From: Diplonema japonicum
Taxonomy: Eukaryota; Euglenozoa; Diplonemea; Diplonemida; Diplonemidae
Length of the DNA: 64,000 nucleotides
NCBI GenBank assembly: GCA_964019335.1
Contig: OZ025741.1
Span: 266,201-330,200, forward strand
Direction: 5' to 3'
Position numbers and translations under genes: made by a program. Positions 11,054 through 20,590 of the stretch are shown piece after piece. How positions within the stretch are numbered: position 1 is the stretch's first letter; every line of letters begins with the position of its first letter. A model generated the notes under the pieces. The model was not told where the DNA came from, made no database searches, and saw nothing but the letters and a program-made list of their open reading frames with translations.

Positions 11054-12518
11054 GAGAATAACTACAAACACGACAAGCGAATTTGGATTTTCCACCAAAC
11101 TCTGTAACCTGTTTTTTTTGCCCTTTGTCCACGGTAACTCGAATATATTTCTCTATTGTTCACGGAAACTTGCAATTTCATATCCACCTAACACGTTTTC
11201 AAAATATTTTGTCCACGGTAACCACTTTTGAAATCCACCAACCACGGCAACTTGGCATATTTCCACCATCCACGGTAACCTCGAAAATTATTTCCCATCA
11301 TCCACGGTAACCTCGAAAATGTTTCCCACCATCCACGGTAACCACCAAGGCTTTTTCCACCTTCCACGGTAACTTCAAAAATTATTTCCATCACCACGGT
11401 ATCCTCGAAAAGTTTTTCCACCTTCCACTGTCCTTTACTTGACTGACTCCAAACCTTTATCACTACTTACCACAGCCTTCTTTGATTTATTTTTATTCAC
11501 AACCACGTTGCACGGCGTTCTAACTGACCCCCTGGCCAAGGACACCGTTTTCGCCACAATTGTGGGGACGGCGGTGGCCCTGTTTGGGTTTGACGAACGC
11601 AGAGCCAAGCAGAGCGTCAGAAAAAACAACCGTGCCACCATTTCTTTCCCTGTTGGCAATTGCAACATGCGGATTTGCGCCGCTGTCTCCACCAAGAATG
11701 ACGCAAGCCACAGTTTCGAAAGTGGCAAGCACACAACGTAGGTGGGCCTTGGGTTCTGCTCAAAGGGCCACAGTCTCTTTCTCTGAGTGGTGCCCAGGGG
11801 GGGGGGGGGGGGGTGAGTGTGCTGCAGGGTTGGATGTGTTGAAAACACCCTGCGTCCACGTTTGTGCTGTGGCCCGCGGGGCACAAGAACCACTTGGATC
11901 TCCTTCCCAAGTGTTTGCGGGTCGCCGCTTGGCGTTTAATGTATTTCGCCACCCCCCGCCCGCCTTCTGTCAGGGTCCTGTGTGAAGATAACCTCAAGCC
12001 CCCCGTTGTAACTCAAGAACGGGGAGACCCTCGTTGGGGGATAAGAGGAAACTGAGCGAAGGAGGGGACACACCTGCGGCAACTGCAAGAAAGTGGGGCA
12101 CAATGCCCGTTCTTGCAAGAACCCCCACCACTCGACTGCTGCGTCACAGCCGCAGACTCCTAGAAGTGCTCTTCTGAGCTGAAGCAGACCCAGCTAACGA
12201 AGTGTCATAGTGTAGAGTCATCCCCCCCCCCCTTTTTTTCCTTTTGCCTAATCATTTATTGTTGTAGTGCGTTCTATATTTCGCCAAATAGTCAAAAAAA
12301 CGAAAATGCGAAAGGTTCCGTGTTTGGTGGAAATTCGAAATTAGGTTTCCTAGAGGAAACTTTTGATGGTTTACAGGGAACGGTGGAAAATTGAAATTGG
12401 GTTTCCGTGTTTGGTGGAAATTCGAAATTAGGGTATCATTTTTGGTGGGAAAAACGAAATTGGGTTTCCGTGTTTGGTGGAAAATTTTCATTTGGTTGTC
12501 GTGTTTATAGTTTTTCTC
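11054..12518 (+). mobile_element. Degenerate MULE/foldback-like transposon with inverted repeat arrays
   Basis: The two ends are inverted copies: the left begins GAGAATAACTACAAACACGA and the right ends with the related TCGTGTTTATAGTTTTTCTC. Inside each end lies a degenerate array of roughly 30-bp units. The left array (about 11100-11430) repeats CCACGGTAACCTCGAAAA; the right (about 12300-12500) repeats GGTTTCCGTGTTTGGTGGAA, which is the same unit inverted. The core of about 850 bp carries a broken frame ending in a CCHC zinc knuckle. Long internally repetitive inverted ends plus a terminal zinc knuckle fit a Mutator-like element, but no DDE core survives, so the class is tentative. No target duplication was resolved because both flanks are homopolymers. 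Confidence 0.6.
12000..12182 (+). pseudogene. Zinc-knuckle C-terminus of a decayed transposase
   Basis: The codons from 12075 to 12116 read CGNCKKVGHNARSC, an exact CX2CX4HX4C zinc knuckle, followed by a short tail and TGA at 12180. The upstream coding context (GRPSLGDKRKLSEGGDT) is in another frame, so at least one frameshift separates them. A basic stretch followed by a GHNxRxC knuckle is typical of Mutator-like transposase tails; retroelement Gag knuckles are the alternative. Confidence 0.55.
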
Positions 12519-13340
12519 TCTTTTTTTTTTTTTTCTTTTTTTTTTCCCCCCTCCTTGGAGTGTTTCAAATTTTGATGAAAATACTGTAAAGGGGAACGCA
12601 GACTGCTTGCTAGGACGTGCCATTTCAAGGCAATTCTGCGCGTCGTTCTCTAGTGGGAAGCTGAGCATCCGCAGATTATTTGCATGGGTAAAACCAGCTA
12701 TACAGCAATAAGAAAAAAATAAAAAAAATAAAAAATAAAAAATATGTGGACCTCGTTATGGCACCCGCAGAGCGCTTATTGGATATCACTCACGACACTC
12801 GCGGAGAGGATCGGAGGATGAACCAGACAAGGGGCGGCATCAACAAGACATCACACATCGAACATTGCAGGGGAGAGAAAGAGAGAGAGAGGGAGAGAGA
12901 GGGGACAAATATTTCTTTTTTTTTTTTTTTTTTTTTTATTTTCTGATACTCAGAACGCAAACATGGAAAATAAAACATTTTATCTTGCTTCTGCATAGAA
13001 ATATTTGGAAGAGAGGAAAGGGGGGGGGAGAACCGAGATTTCGAAGCGGAGAAAACAAAAAAAATCAGATTGTTTAACCGAAATGGCAACGTAAAAAGGG
13101 GAAGGGGTGAACGAAGGAATGGAGGAAACAAAGAAAAAAAATAATAAGAGGAGGGAAAGGGGGGGAAAAAATTCCCCTTTTTTTTTCCCCCTCCCCTAGG
13201 AATTGTAAGGTGGGGGGGGGGGGGGGGGGGGGTTGCGGGAAGAGGTAGGGGGAAGAAAAAAATAAATAAATAAAATGATAACAAGCATTTCTTTCATTAT
13301 TCTTTTTTTTTTTCTCTTAAATTCTTAAAATACTGGACGC
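12519..13340. other. Low-complexity spacer
   Basis: Homopolymers plus a GA-dinucleotide microsatellite (about 12870-12900) and a G run near 13213-13231. The block 12600-12860 has mixed composition, but I found no gene in it. The right end should carry the 3' UTR of the transporter gene. Confidence 0.6.
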
Positions 13341-16300
13341 TTACTGCTGCTCCTTGGCTGACAAGTCCTCCTCAGCAGGGTACGGCATGACAGTCTCACG
13401 CACTACACGGTGGAGGACGAAGCACAACGAGATGGTGAGCATGCCCCAGGCGTAGATGGTGAAGGCCCAGGAGTAAGAAGGCCTGGTGATGTACTGCAGC
13501 TCACCGTGAAGAAGCGCCATGCCACCACCACGCGACTCCGAACGGGCAGATTCGTCCAGGAAGAGGCACCCGTAGGTGTTGGTAGACATCTGGTTGGTGT
13601 GCGCCCAGGCCGCAAGCACGAGGATCCACGCGAGGGTCAAAAACGCAGCCGACACAAAGATCATCTTCCCGAAGACAGCATGATGGGGCAGGAACGAGTA
13701 CAGGACCACAGCCACCATACCAATGCCAAGGAACAGTGTCCCCGACACAGCAAGCCCTGCAACGGTCTCCATGTCGCCCTCGAGGTCGCCCTTGGGGCAG
13801 ACATCGCCGATCTTGCGGCAGTTGTCGCCGCCTTCAAAGGTGGAAGTCTTGGGGAAGGCGCACTTCGGGGCGGAGAAGTCGGAGAGCGTCACGTCCATCT
13901 GCACAACGTGCACCTTCGAGTGCTCTGCGAAATCCCCAGACTCAGCCAGCACAACGGTGTGCGAGTTCGCGATGAACATCCCCTCCACAGAGCCGCCGGT
14001 GATCTTCTCCGCAGCGCCCTCCACGCTGTTCACGTCGAACACCTTCTTCGTGGTCACCGCCTTGATCCCTGCCGCAGCGAGGTTCACAGCAGGGTTCAGG
14101 GCCAACGCACCCCCAGCCACAACCACCCTCTCGATGGAGTCCAGCGTCGCATCGGAAGCAATGTTGGTACCGGTGGAGAAGTCGGCCTCCCTCAGGATTA
14201 CGGAGACGCCTGCGGGGCCGGACGTCGCGCGCTCCATCAGCAGAACCTTGTCGTCGCTCAACCAAGCAGCGGCACTGAAGCGCACGTCGGCCTGGGTGTT
14301 CGTGGCGTTCCTGAGCGAGGCAGGGTACTCACCCTCGGCGTCGCTGAGCAGCACCACCTTCTGCATGATGACAGAGGGGTTGGCGTAGTCGGTCACGTTC
14401 AACATGATGCAGCGCACGGCGTTGGAGTTCAGCAGCGTTGCGTCCCCACCGGTCAGGGGCGACTCAAGGCAGGCAACCACCTTGTCCTTGTCAGCGTTCA
14501 CAGCGAGAGAGCCGAAGCCCCTGCCAACGCGTCTCTGGCGGTAGATGGCTGGGATCACGGCCTTCACGTTAGCACCACCCCCAAGGGCAGCAGCGTCCGA
14601 GGTGTAGATGGCCTGGATCTCACCGGCAGCGTTCCAGATCGCGATCTCGGGACCGAACTGGTCGGCACCGATGAACATCCCCTTCCCGAAGGCCTGCACG
14701 TCGCCCATGTTCAGCCCGAAGCTGGCAGGGGTAGCCACAACGGTGTTGGCGGGGCAGGTAGCGACGGTCCAGCCGGCGGCACCCCCGACGCGGGTGACCT
14801 CGTTGTCGGTCGTCGAGAGGCCGGCGAGGACGTTGTTGCCGCTGTACTTCAGGTTCGCCCAGGAGTCGACGTGCACGACGGTAGAGGAGGCTTCGTTGGT
14901 GTACGTGTTGCCCAGCCTCAACTTCGCAACGGCGGGGGAGAAGCCCTGAAGGGCAAGCACGGTGGCGCCGTTGCAGTCAGCAGAAGGACCGCGGCCGGTC
15001 ATGGCGTACAGCTCACCGCTGCAGTAGTCGTAGGTGAGGCCGCTGAGGCCAGGGGCGTCGTTGCAGAAATCACCGGTACCGGTGGCGCAAGGCTGGCTGC
15101 AGTTCGTGCAGGTCAGGTCCGTGGTGAGGTCGGGGTTTACAGTTCCGGCAAGGGGCTGGGCAGGGAGCGTGTAGCTGGTGAGCTTCTTCTTGGAAGAATC
15201 AACGAAGTGGTTGTCGTGGGGGAGGACGTTCACGTCGCCGGAGCTCACCTCGTTGGCCAAGCTGAAGTCCCACGTAGCTCCGTTCTGCTCTTGCTCAAGG
15301 ACGTGGAAAGTGAAGCTTTTCAGGGGCTTCATGCACCTCTCGGCGTGTCCGGCCCTTGCCTTGCAGGAGTTGATCTGGGGGCACTCCACAGACCAAGCGT
15401 GCGACCTGCAGCCCGCCTGCGTGCACCTCGCCCACGCGTTGCTGTACACCTCATCGGACTCGTAACCGGCACTGCAGCTGAGCTCCAGTTCGGAAGCGCA
15501 CTGGGCAATGAAGGTGGCGTTGCAGTTCTGCGGCTGCGAGGCGAAGCTGTGGTCCTTCTTGAAGTCGTCGCTGCACATCTCCCAAAGACCAAGACCGAAT
15601 TCCTTCCTGCCCCTTTCCTCCTGTGCGTACCTCATACGCCTCCACTGCGAGGTGGGCAGGGCAAGGGTCATGGCAACGAACGCGAGGATGCACAGACCCC
15701 AGGCTCCCGCTGACTGAGGCCAGTCCGACACCGTTGCGGCAATCCTCTTCGCCTCCTCCTCCTTCAGCCTCATCTCCTCCATGTCAACCTTGTCCTTTTC
15801 CAGGTCACCGCCCCACAGCTGCATGAAGTTGGGGAGCTTCTTCCCACACAGCTCTTCGGCCCTGAGGATACTTCCCCTGGTGAGGAGGTCGGCCCTGTTC
15901 CTGCGGACCCAGATGAGGACGAGAATGCTGAAGACGATGATGGCGACAGGGACCCCGACGGCAACGAGCACCTCCCAACCAGCAATGGAAAGGGCGATGA
16001 CGAGACCGGGCATGGCAAGGAAGGCAAGCAGAATGTAGGCAACGGGGAACCAGCGGAGGTTGGCGGCGGTATCGCCCATGAACTTGGCGAGGGCGAGGGG
16101 CACGGGACGGAGGGGCCAGATCATGAACCACACCACTGTCCCGAGGACGTTGAAGAAGACGTGCTCCAGGGCAACCCTCATCCCAATCACGACGTTGTCG
16201 CTCGACAGGGCAGACAGCACACCGGTCACAGTGGTACCGATGTTGGCACCGTGCGTCAGGGCAACGAGCTTCTCAATGTGGATGAGACCGATCCCGACAA

Positions 16301-17588
16301 GGGGCGTCAGAGTCGAGGTGAAGACAGAGCTGGACTGCACAAGGATGGTGCACCCGGTACCGAAGATCATCAGGATGTAGTTGTCCAGACCACCGCACGA
16401 GCGCAGGATAGGGTGCTTGAAGTCGATGTTCAGGAAGTACCTGGTCCACGAGGCAACGCCACCCTTCAGCACGGACTGGAGCAGCTTCACAAGCAGGAGC
16501 AGGCAGGTGGTAAGCATGGTGAGGGACACGAACAGCAGCAGCACACCAGCGTCGTCGTCGGAGATGGGGGTGTCGCGGAGCACGTGACCGGACTTCTGCT
16601 TGATGATGGTCTTCTTCTCCAGCTTCTTAACCTCGTCGTTGGAGGAGGCCTGCGCGATCTTCTCGATAAGCTTCTTGTCAACAGACACCACGCGGCCGGA
16701 GGCAGGCTTCGTGATCTTCTTGATGAACTCCACCTTCTCACGCTTGTCAGTGCTCAGGTTCATCGAGTCCACAGCCTCACCAGCGAGCTCCTTGAGGAAA
16801 CCGGACGCAGCCTCGAGGGGGAGGAACATCCCCACGGTGAGCCAGTTGAACATGTCGTGGAAGACGGCACCGGTGAAGGCCCTCCTGTACTCGGCGGGAC
16901 TGTTCAAGTGAGCAATGGACACAATGGTGTTGGTGACGGAGGTACCGATGTTGGCACCCATCACAAGGTACGCTGCGTCCTCAACGCTGACAAGCTCCGC
17001 TGCCGCCATCGAGATGACGATGGACGTGGTGGTCGACGAGGACTGCATCAGCACCGTGGCGAGGATACCGATGGCGAGCCCTGCAACGGGGTTCGACAGC
17101 AGCTCGCTCTCACGGAAGGCCCTCCCGGAGGACTTCCCGCCGAGGATCTTGAAGGCGTTCCCCATGAGCCCGAGGGAGATGATGAACATGTACAGCACAC
17201 CCCAGATGCTGCAGAACTTCACGAAGTTCACCACAACAGTCTCAACCTTTTCCAGGGGGGTGAGGAACTTCCAAGGTGTGCCCGTGTCAGCCATGGCCTG
17301 CAGGGCCCACACGTCCCCCACCGTCTCGTACTCTGCCCTCGTCATGAGCTTCAGAAAGGCCTTCTCACACTCGGCTTCGCAGTCGAAAGGGTCCCCACCC
17401 AGGATGTCCTTCCCCATAGGGCACTCCCTGAACTTCTCGTAGTCCACGAAGCACGACCCGTGCACGTAGTAGCGGTCCCCTGCCTTCCATGCCTCGTCTG
17501 CCTTTGCCTCGTCGGGAATGGGCTCCGAGCTGAGCTGCTGCGGTGTCTCCCCCTGAGGGGTTTCTTTTGGATGGTCTTCTTGCGTCAT
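13341..17588 (-). CDS. SLC34-type Na+/phosphate cotransporter fused to a phytase-like ectodomain
   Basis: A single exon of 1415 residues. Residues about 115-570 are a type II sodium/phosphate cotransporter with both inverted-repeat hallmarks: QSSS (182-185) with GANIGTSVTN (211-220), and QSSS (418-421) with GANIGTTVTG. A further membrane segment (about 629-646) leads into a large, cysteine-rich extracytoplasmic region. Residues about 845-1215 match the esterase-like phytase fold (Pfam Phytase-like, PF13449): GLSGLTYDYCSGELYAMT, GMFIGADQFGPEIAIWNAAG, YRQRRVGRGFGSLAV, LLMERATSGPAGV. Three membrane segments close the protein (about 1276-1298, 1305-1327, 1373-1392). Inferred role: release phosphate from organic esters at the surface and import it with sodium. 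The strong preference for C/G-ending codons, unlike neighbouring genes, suggests high expression. The transporter call is firm; the catalytic activity of the ectodomain is unproven. Confidence 0.9.
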   Translation of the reverse strand: MTQEDHPKETPQGETPQQLSSEPIPDEAKADEAWKAGDRYYVHGSCFVDYEKFRECPMGKDILGGDPFDCEAECEKAFLKLMTRAEYETVGDVWALQAMADTGTPWKFLTPLEKVETVVVNFVKFCSIWGVLYMFIISLGLMGNAFKILGGKSSGRAFRESELLSNPVAGLAIGILATVLMQSSSTTTSIVISMAAAELVSVEDAAYLVMGANIGTSVTNTIVSIAHLNSPAEYRRAFTGAVFHDMFNWLTVGMFLPLEAASGFLKELAGEAVDSMNLSTDKREKVEFIKKITKPASGRVVSVDKKLIEKIAQASSNDEVKKLEKKTIIKQKSGHVLRDTPISDDDAGVLLLFVSLTMLTTCLLLLVKLLQSVLKGGVASWTRYFLNIDFKHPILRSCGGLDNYILMIFGTGCTILVQSSSVFTSTLTPLVGIGLIHIEKLVALTHGANIGTTVTGVLSALSSDNVVIGMRVALEHVFFNVLGTVVWFMIWPLRPVPLALAKFMGDTAANLRWFPVAYILLAFLAMPGLVIALSIAGWEVLVAVGVPVAIIVFSILVLIWVRRNRADLLTRGSILRAEELCGKKLPNFMQLWGGDLEKDKVDMEEMRLKEEEAKRIAATVSDWPQSAGAWGLCILAFVAMTLALPTSQWRRMRYAQEERGRKEFGLGLWEMCSDDFKKDHSFASQPQNCNATFIAQCASELELSCSAGYESDEVYSNAWARCTQAGCRSHAWSVECPQINSCKARAGHAERCMKPLKSFTFHVLEQEQNGATWDFSLANEVSSGDVNVLPHDNHFVDSSKKKLTSYTLPAQPLAGTVNPDLTTDLTCTNCSQPCATGTGDFCNDAPGLSGLTYDYCSGELYAMTGRGPSADCNGATVLALQGFSPAVAKLRLGNTYTNEASSTVVHVDSWANLKYSGNNVLAGLSTTDNEVTRVGGAAGWTVATCPANTVVATPASFGLNMGDVQAFGKGMFIGADQFGPEIAIWNAAGEIQAIYTSDAAALGGGANVKAVIPAIYRQRRVGRGFGSLAVNADKDKVVACLESPLTGGDATLLNSNAVRCIMLNVTDYANPSVIMQKVVLLSDAEGEYPASLRNATNTQADVRFSAAAWLSDDKVLLMERATSGPAGVSVILREADFSTGTNIASDATLDSIERVVVAGGALALNPAVNLAAAGIKAVTTKKVFDVNSVEGAAEKITGGSVEGMFIANSHTVVLAESGDFAEHSKVHVVQMDVTLSDFSAPKCAFPKTSTFEGGDNCRKIGDVCPKGDLEGDMETVAGLAVSGTLFLGIGMVAVVLYSFLPHHAVFGKMIFVSAAFLTLAWILVLAAWAHTNQMSTNTYGCLFLDESARSESRGGGMALLHGELQYITRPSYSWAFTIYAWGMLTISLCFVLHRVVRETVMPYPAEEDLSAKEQQ

Positions 17589-18277
17589 TGTTTCTTTTAT
17601 TTTCTCTTAATAACCTGTCGGTGGGCGGGGTCGGGGATTTTATATAAATATATATTTTCTTTAATCTTTCGTTGAGAACAAGAAATAAAAAAAAGAAGAA
17701 AAAGAAATTTGTTTTGGTAAATTGCATTTGTGGCTGGTTGAAGAATGGTGTGAGAAAAAAAAAGGGGGGGGGGGCAGAGGGGGGCACGAGAAGGTCTACT
17801 TTTCTTTAAAAAAAAAAAAGGAGAGATAAAAATTATGAACGGGAAAGACAAAAAAAAGGGGATGGGGGAGAAGGAAAGAGGGAAGTAGAGAAGGGGGGAG
17901 GAAATTCTTTTGTCGCTCAAGCGGTGTTTTTATTTCCCCTCCTCGACCCACTACCACTAAGAAGGATGGGAGTTGCGCTCCACGTTCTAGCATGATTCCT
18001 CTTATCCAGACCGAGAGACCGGGTTAAAATACCCACTCACTGAGCACATTGTTTTGTACAAAAAAGAGGGGGGGGGGGGTGAGACTCTTCTTGTCTCTTG
18101 TATCCTTCTTATCCCCTTCCCCGCTTCTCCAGTCCCTTTCGCGGGGAAAGACAAAACATATTTAAAGGAAGTGAAAGGGGAGGAGCTACAGAAAGGGGAG
18201 GGGGGGGGAGGGGCCGTATAGAGCATGAAATGGTATCCCTACTAAAAACCACGAGCTGGTGGTTCGGCGGCAGAACG

Positions 18278-18308
<31 letters not shown>

Positions 18309-18333
18309 ACTAGAAACAAAAAAACAAAAACCC
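17589..18333. other. Low-complexity spacer
   Basis: A/T and G/C runs; the short A-rich stretch next to 17588 is the 5' leader of the transporter, with several AG dinucleotides usable as trans-splice acceptors. No gene seen. Confidence 0.6.
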
Positions 18334-19397
18334 TCACTCAGTCTGTTTTCTCCGCCGATCTCTCCTCCTGACAGGAGAGTTGGTGGCCTTGGTGCGGTCA
18401 AAGGAATGCACGGACTGCGTGACAGGGATGTTGGCGAGAGAAGGCAAGGTAGCGTTGATGAGATCAGAGATATCCGGCTGCCTTTCGTCAAACCACAGTA
18501 TGAGAACGCAGGTACTCGCCATGATCTCTCGTAGGTGCGGGAGGGACTGCACCGTGATACCGTTAACCGTGCGTAGCTCCCTCCCGATCATCCTCTTGAG
18601 GCCTGCCTGGTCGGCAGCTCGGCCCTCTGTTGATTAGTTGTGGGAAACAACAAAAAAAAAATTTTTTTTTTTTTTCTCCATACCACCAACTGCTTCTAAT
18701 CGTGACCCATTCCACTGAGCGCCCATTGGGTCAAGCGGGCCCTTTATCATGAGGACCTCTGCGTCGTCCTTGTCCCTGTCTTCGTCGCTGTACCATTGCT
18801 CGACTTCGAATACTTCGCTGAGCCTGCCTTCGGCCAGCACAACCTCCGTGTGATCCTCACCGAAAAGCTCTAAAAACCCTTCCCTTGCTCTTCTTGCCAG
18901 CAAGAACGACTCAATGAGACGGGCTGTTATGTGTGGGTTTTACTTGTTGGGGTAGGGGGGATACCTTGTTCAAACACCACCAGTGCCAGTTCAGAGAGGG
19001 CTGTCAGGGTTTCAATGCGGTTCATTCCGTAGAGCTGGAGGAGACCTTCGACTGCTCGTCTTGAGTGGACCTCGATTTCAACCTTGTCCGGGCCGCGCAG
19101 GTCTTTCAGGACAAGTGCGAGATTGTGGTGGACGATGATGTCTCGGAGCTGTTTGCTGTTCTTCCCTTCGTCTGGCCGGATGCAGGACCGTAGAATCATC
19201 GCGGCATCCTCATACTGGCCTGGGTATTTTTTTTTTTTTCTTTCTTTCTTTTATTATTTTATAATTTCCTTACCATCGTCATGCAGCACTGCGCATCTGT
19301 TGCAATTCGCATAACAAATGTAATCGCTCGGCACGTCGTCAGACTTCTCCAGCAGGTTGATGACCTGCGTCCATTTCACTTCAGCTTCGGTCAGATA

Positions 19398-19435
<38 letters not shown>

Positions 19436-20378
19436 CAAAAACAAACCTGCCTGTGAAGCGTCATGGCCTCCCCCCACACCCCGCTCCACGAGGCGTGCAT
19501 TTGCTTCTCGAAGTCTGAGAGTTCGGGTGCCAGCAGGCTGCCGAAGTTGCTGTAGAGGGGGTCCTGTGGGATTTTTTTTTTTTTTTTTTTTTTTTTGTTA
19601 CAAATATTTATCTTTCAAAAAATGATTTTATAACTATATGCAACTTGTGCCGAGCAAAAAGCTTTCGCAGCTTTTTAAAAAATCTTTTTTTTTTTTGCTC
19701 GTGCGAACAACAAAGACATATAGTCATAAAGAATTATTATTTTTTTTTTTTTATTTCCAAAAAAAAACAAATACACACCACACACTGCCGCCGTCTGTGT
19801 TGAATGTAAGAATCATCTGACGAGGCTTCCGAAGACTCCCTACGGATGTCTTCTAAGTTTATCCCAATGGACTCCTTGTCGCTCATAGGCGGGGAAGCTT
19901 CGGAATGATACGACGAATCAAGTTGAGAATGTGGTTCGCTGAGTGCGGCCGCGGAGGAGAGAGACTTTCTCCTCTTGCTACGTGGGGAGGAGGCAAGAAG
20001 CTTTGTGATGGCTTCTGCGTTGACCTTGGAGGACCTGCGCTTGTCACGGTGTTGCCCCCAAGGCACAGCAGGGATCTCTGATAATTTCCGTACCCTCTCC
20101 CTGTCTTCCCTTGTGAATGACGAGTTGCTGCAGCCCACATCCGAAATATCATCATACGACTCTTCCTTCTTGTAGGGAACGGGTGTGTCCGTTTTTTGCG
20201 GTACGGCGTTGGCCGCCTCGCTTGCCCGTTTCTTCTCCTTACAAAACATCCTCTTCTCATCTTTCACGGTGGAGTCTCGTTCTTCTGCGGGCGGCGCTGG
20301 CTTAGGCTTCTTCTGAGGTGCAGATGGCTTCTGCGAGCCAGAAGGCCTCTGCGATTGTTTGCTGTCGCAGCAGCCCAT
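18334..20378 (-). CDS. Acyl-anchored scaffold with TPR-like helices and C-terminal PDZ domain
   Basis: Six exons (20378-19779, 19563-19447, 19400-19274, 19219-18965, 18923-18684, 18626-18334) join in phase to 543 residues. The start MGCCDSK has Gly2, Ser6 and two cysteines, a classic myristoyl plus palmitoyl anchor. Residues 1-200 are polar and basic, probably disordered. Exons 2-5 encode helical repeats resembling TPRs of the kinesin-light-chain type (for example HNLALVLKDL and TALSELALVVFEQ). The last exons give a PDZ-like domain (AVGEGRAADQAGL, GRELRTVNGITVQSL, STCVLILWF). It probably tethers partners at a membrane. The first join is weakest: a GTGTGTATTT donor and a 215-nt intron. If it is wrong, the locus is two genes, with the second starting inside the 19563-19447 exon. 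Confidence 0.7.
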
Positions 20379-20558
20379 TGCCCTCTTTTTTTTTTGGCAC
20401 CCCCCTCCTGCCCCTGTAAATAGATGCGGTATGAGGTTAAGGAAAAACGAAGATTAAGCAAAACAAAAAATTAAAGCAGGAGGGGGGGGGGGGGGGGGGG
20501 GGGGGGTTCTTCCTTTCTCGTGGAGTTATCAATAAAATCTAAGGGCGGGGCGGTTTCG

Positions 20559-20588
<30 letters not shown>

Positions 20589-20590
<2 letters not shown>

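Noticed and set aside
11100-11430. CRISPR-like array of short repeats
   Set aside because: Units are degenerate, spacing is irregular, spacers are not unique, and an inverted counterpart lies at 12.3-12.5 kb. It is a transposon end in a eukaryotic genome.
13410-15713. A 767-codon plus-strand open frame, and another of 504 codons at 16161-17675
   Set aside because: Both lie exactly antisense to the transporter gene and arise from its strong bias for C/G at third positions. Their translations are low-complexity Gly/His/Val/Arg mixtures without domains.
15543-15720. Claudin/PMP22-like four-helix unit (GLWEMC after a membrane helix) in the transporter tail
   Set aside because: Only the GLWxxC fragment and helix count fit. 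The loop is over 600 residues and holds the phytase-like domain, so I do not claim homology.
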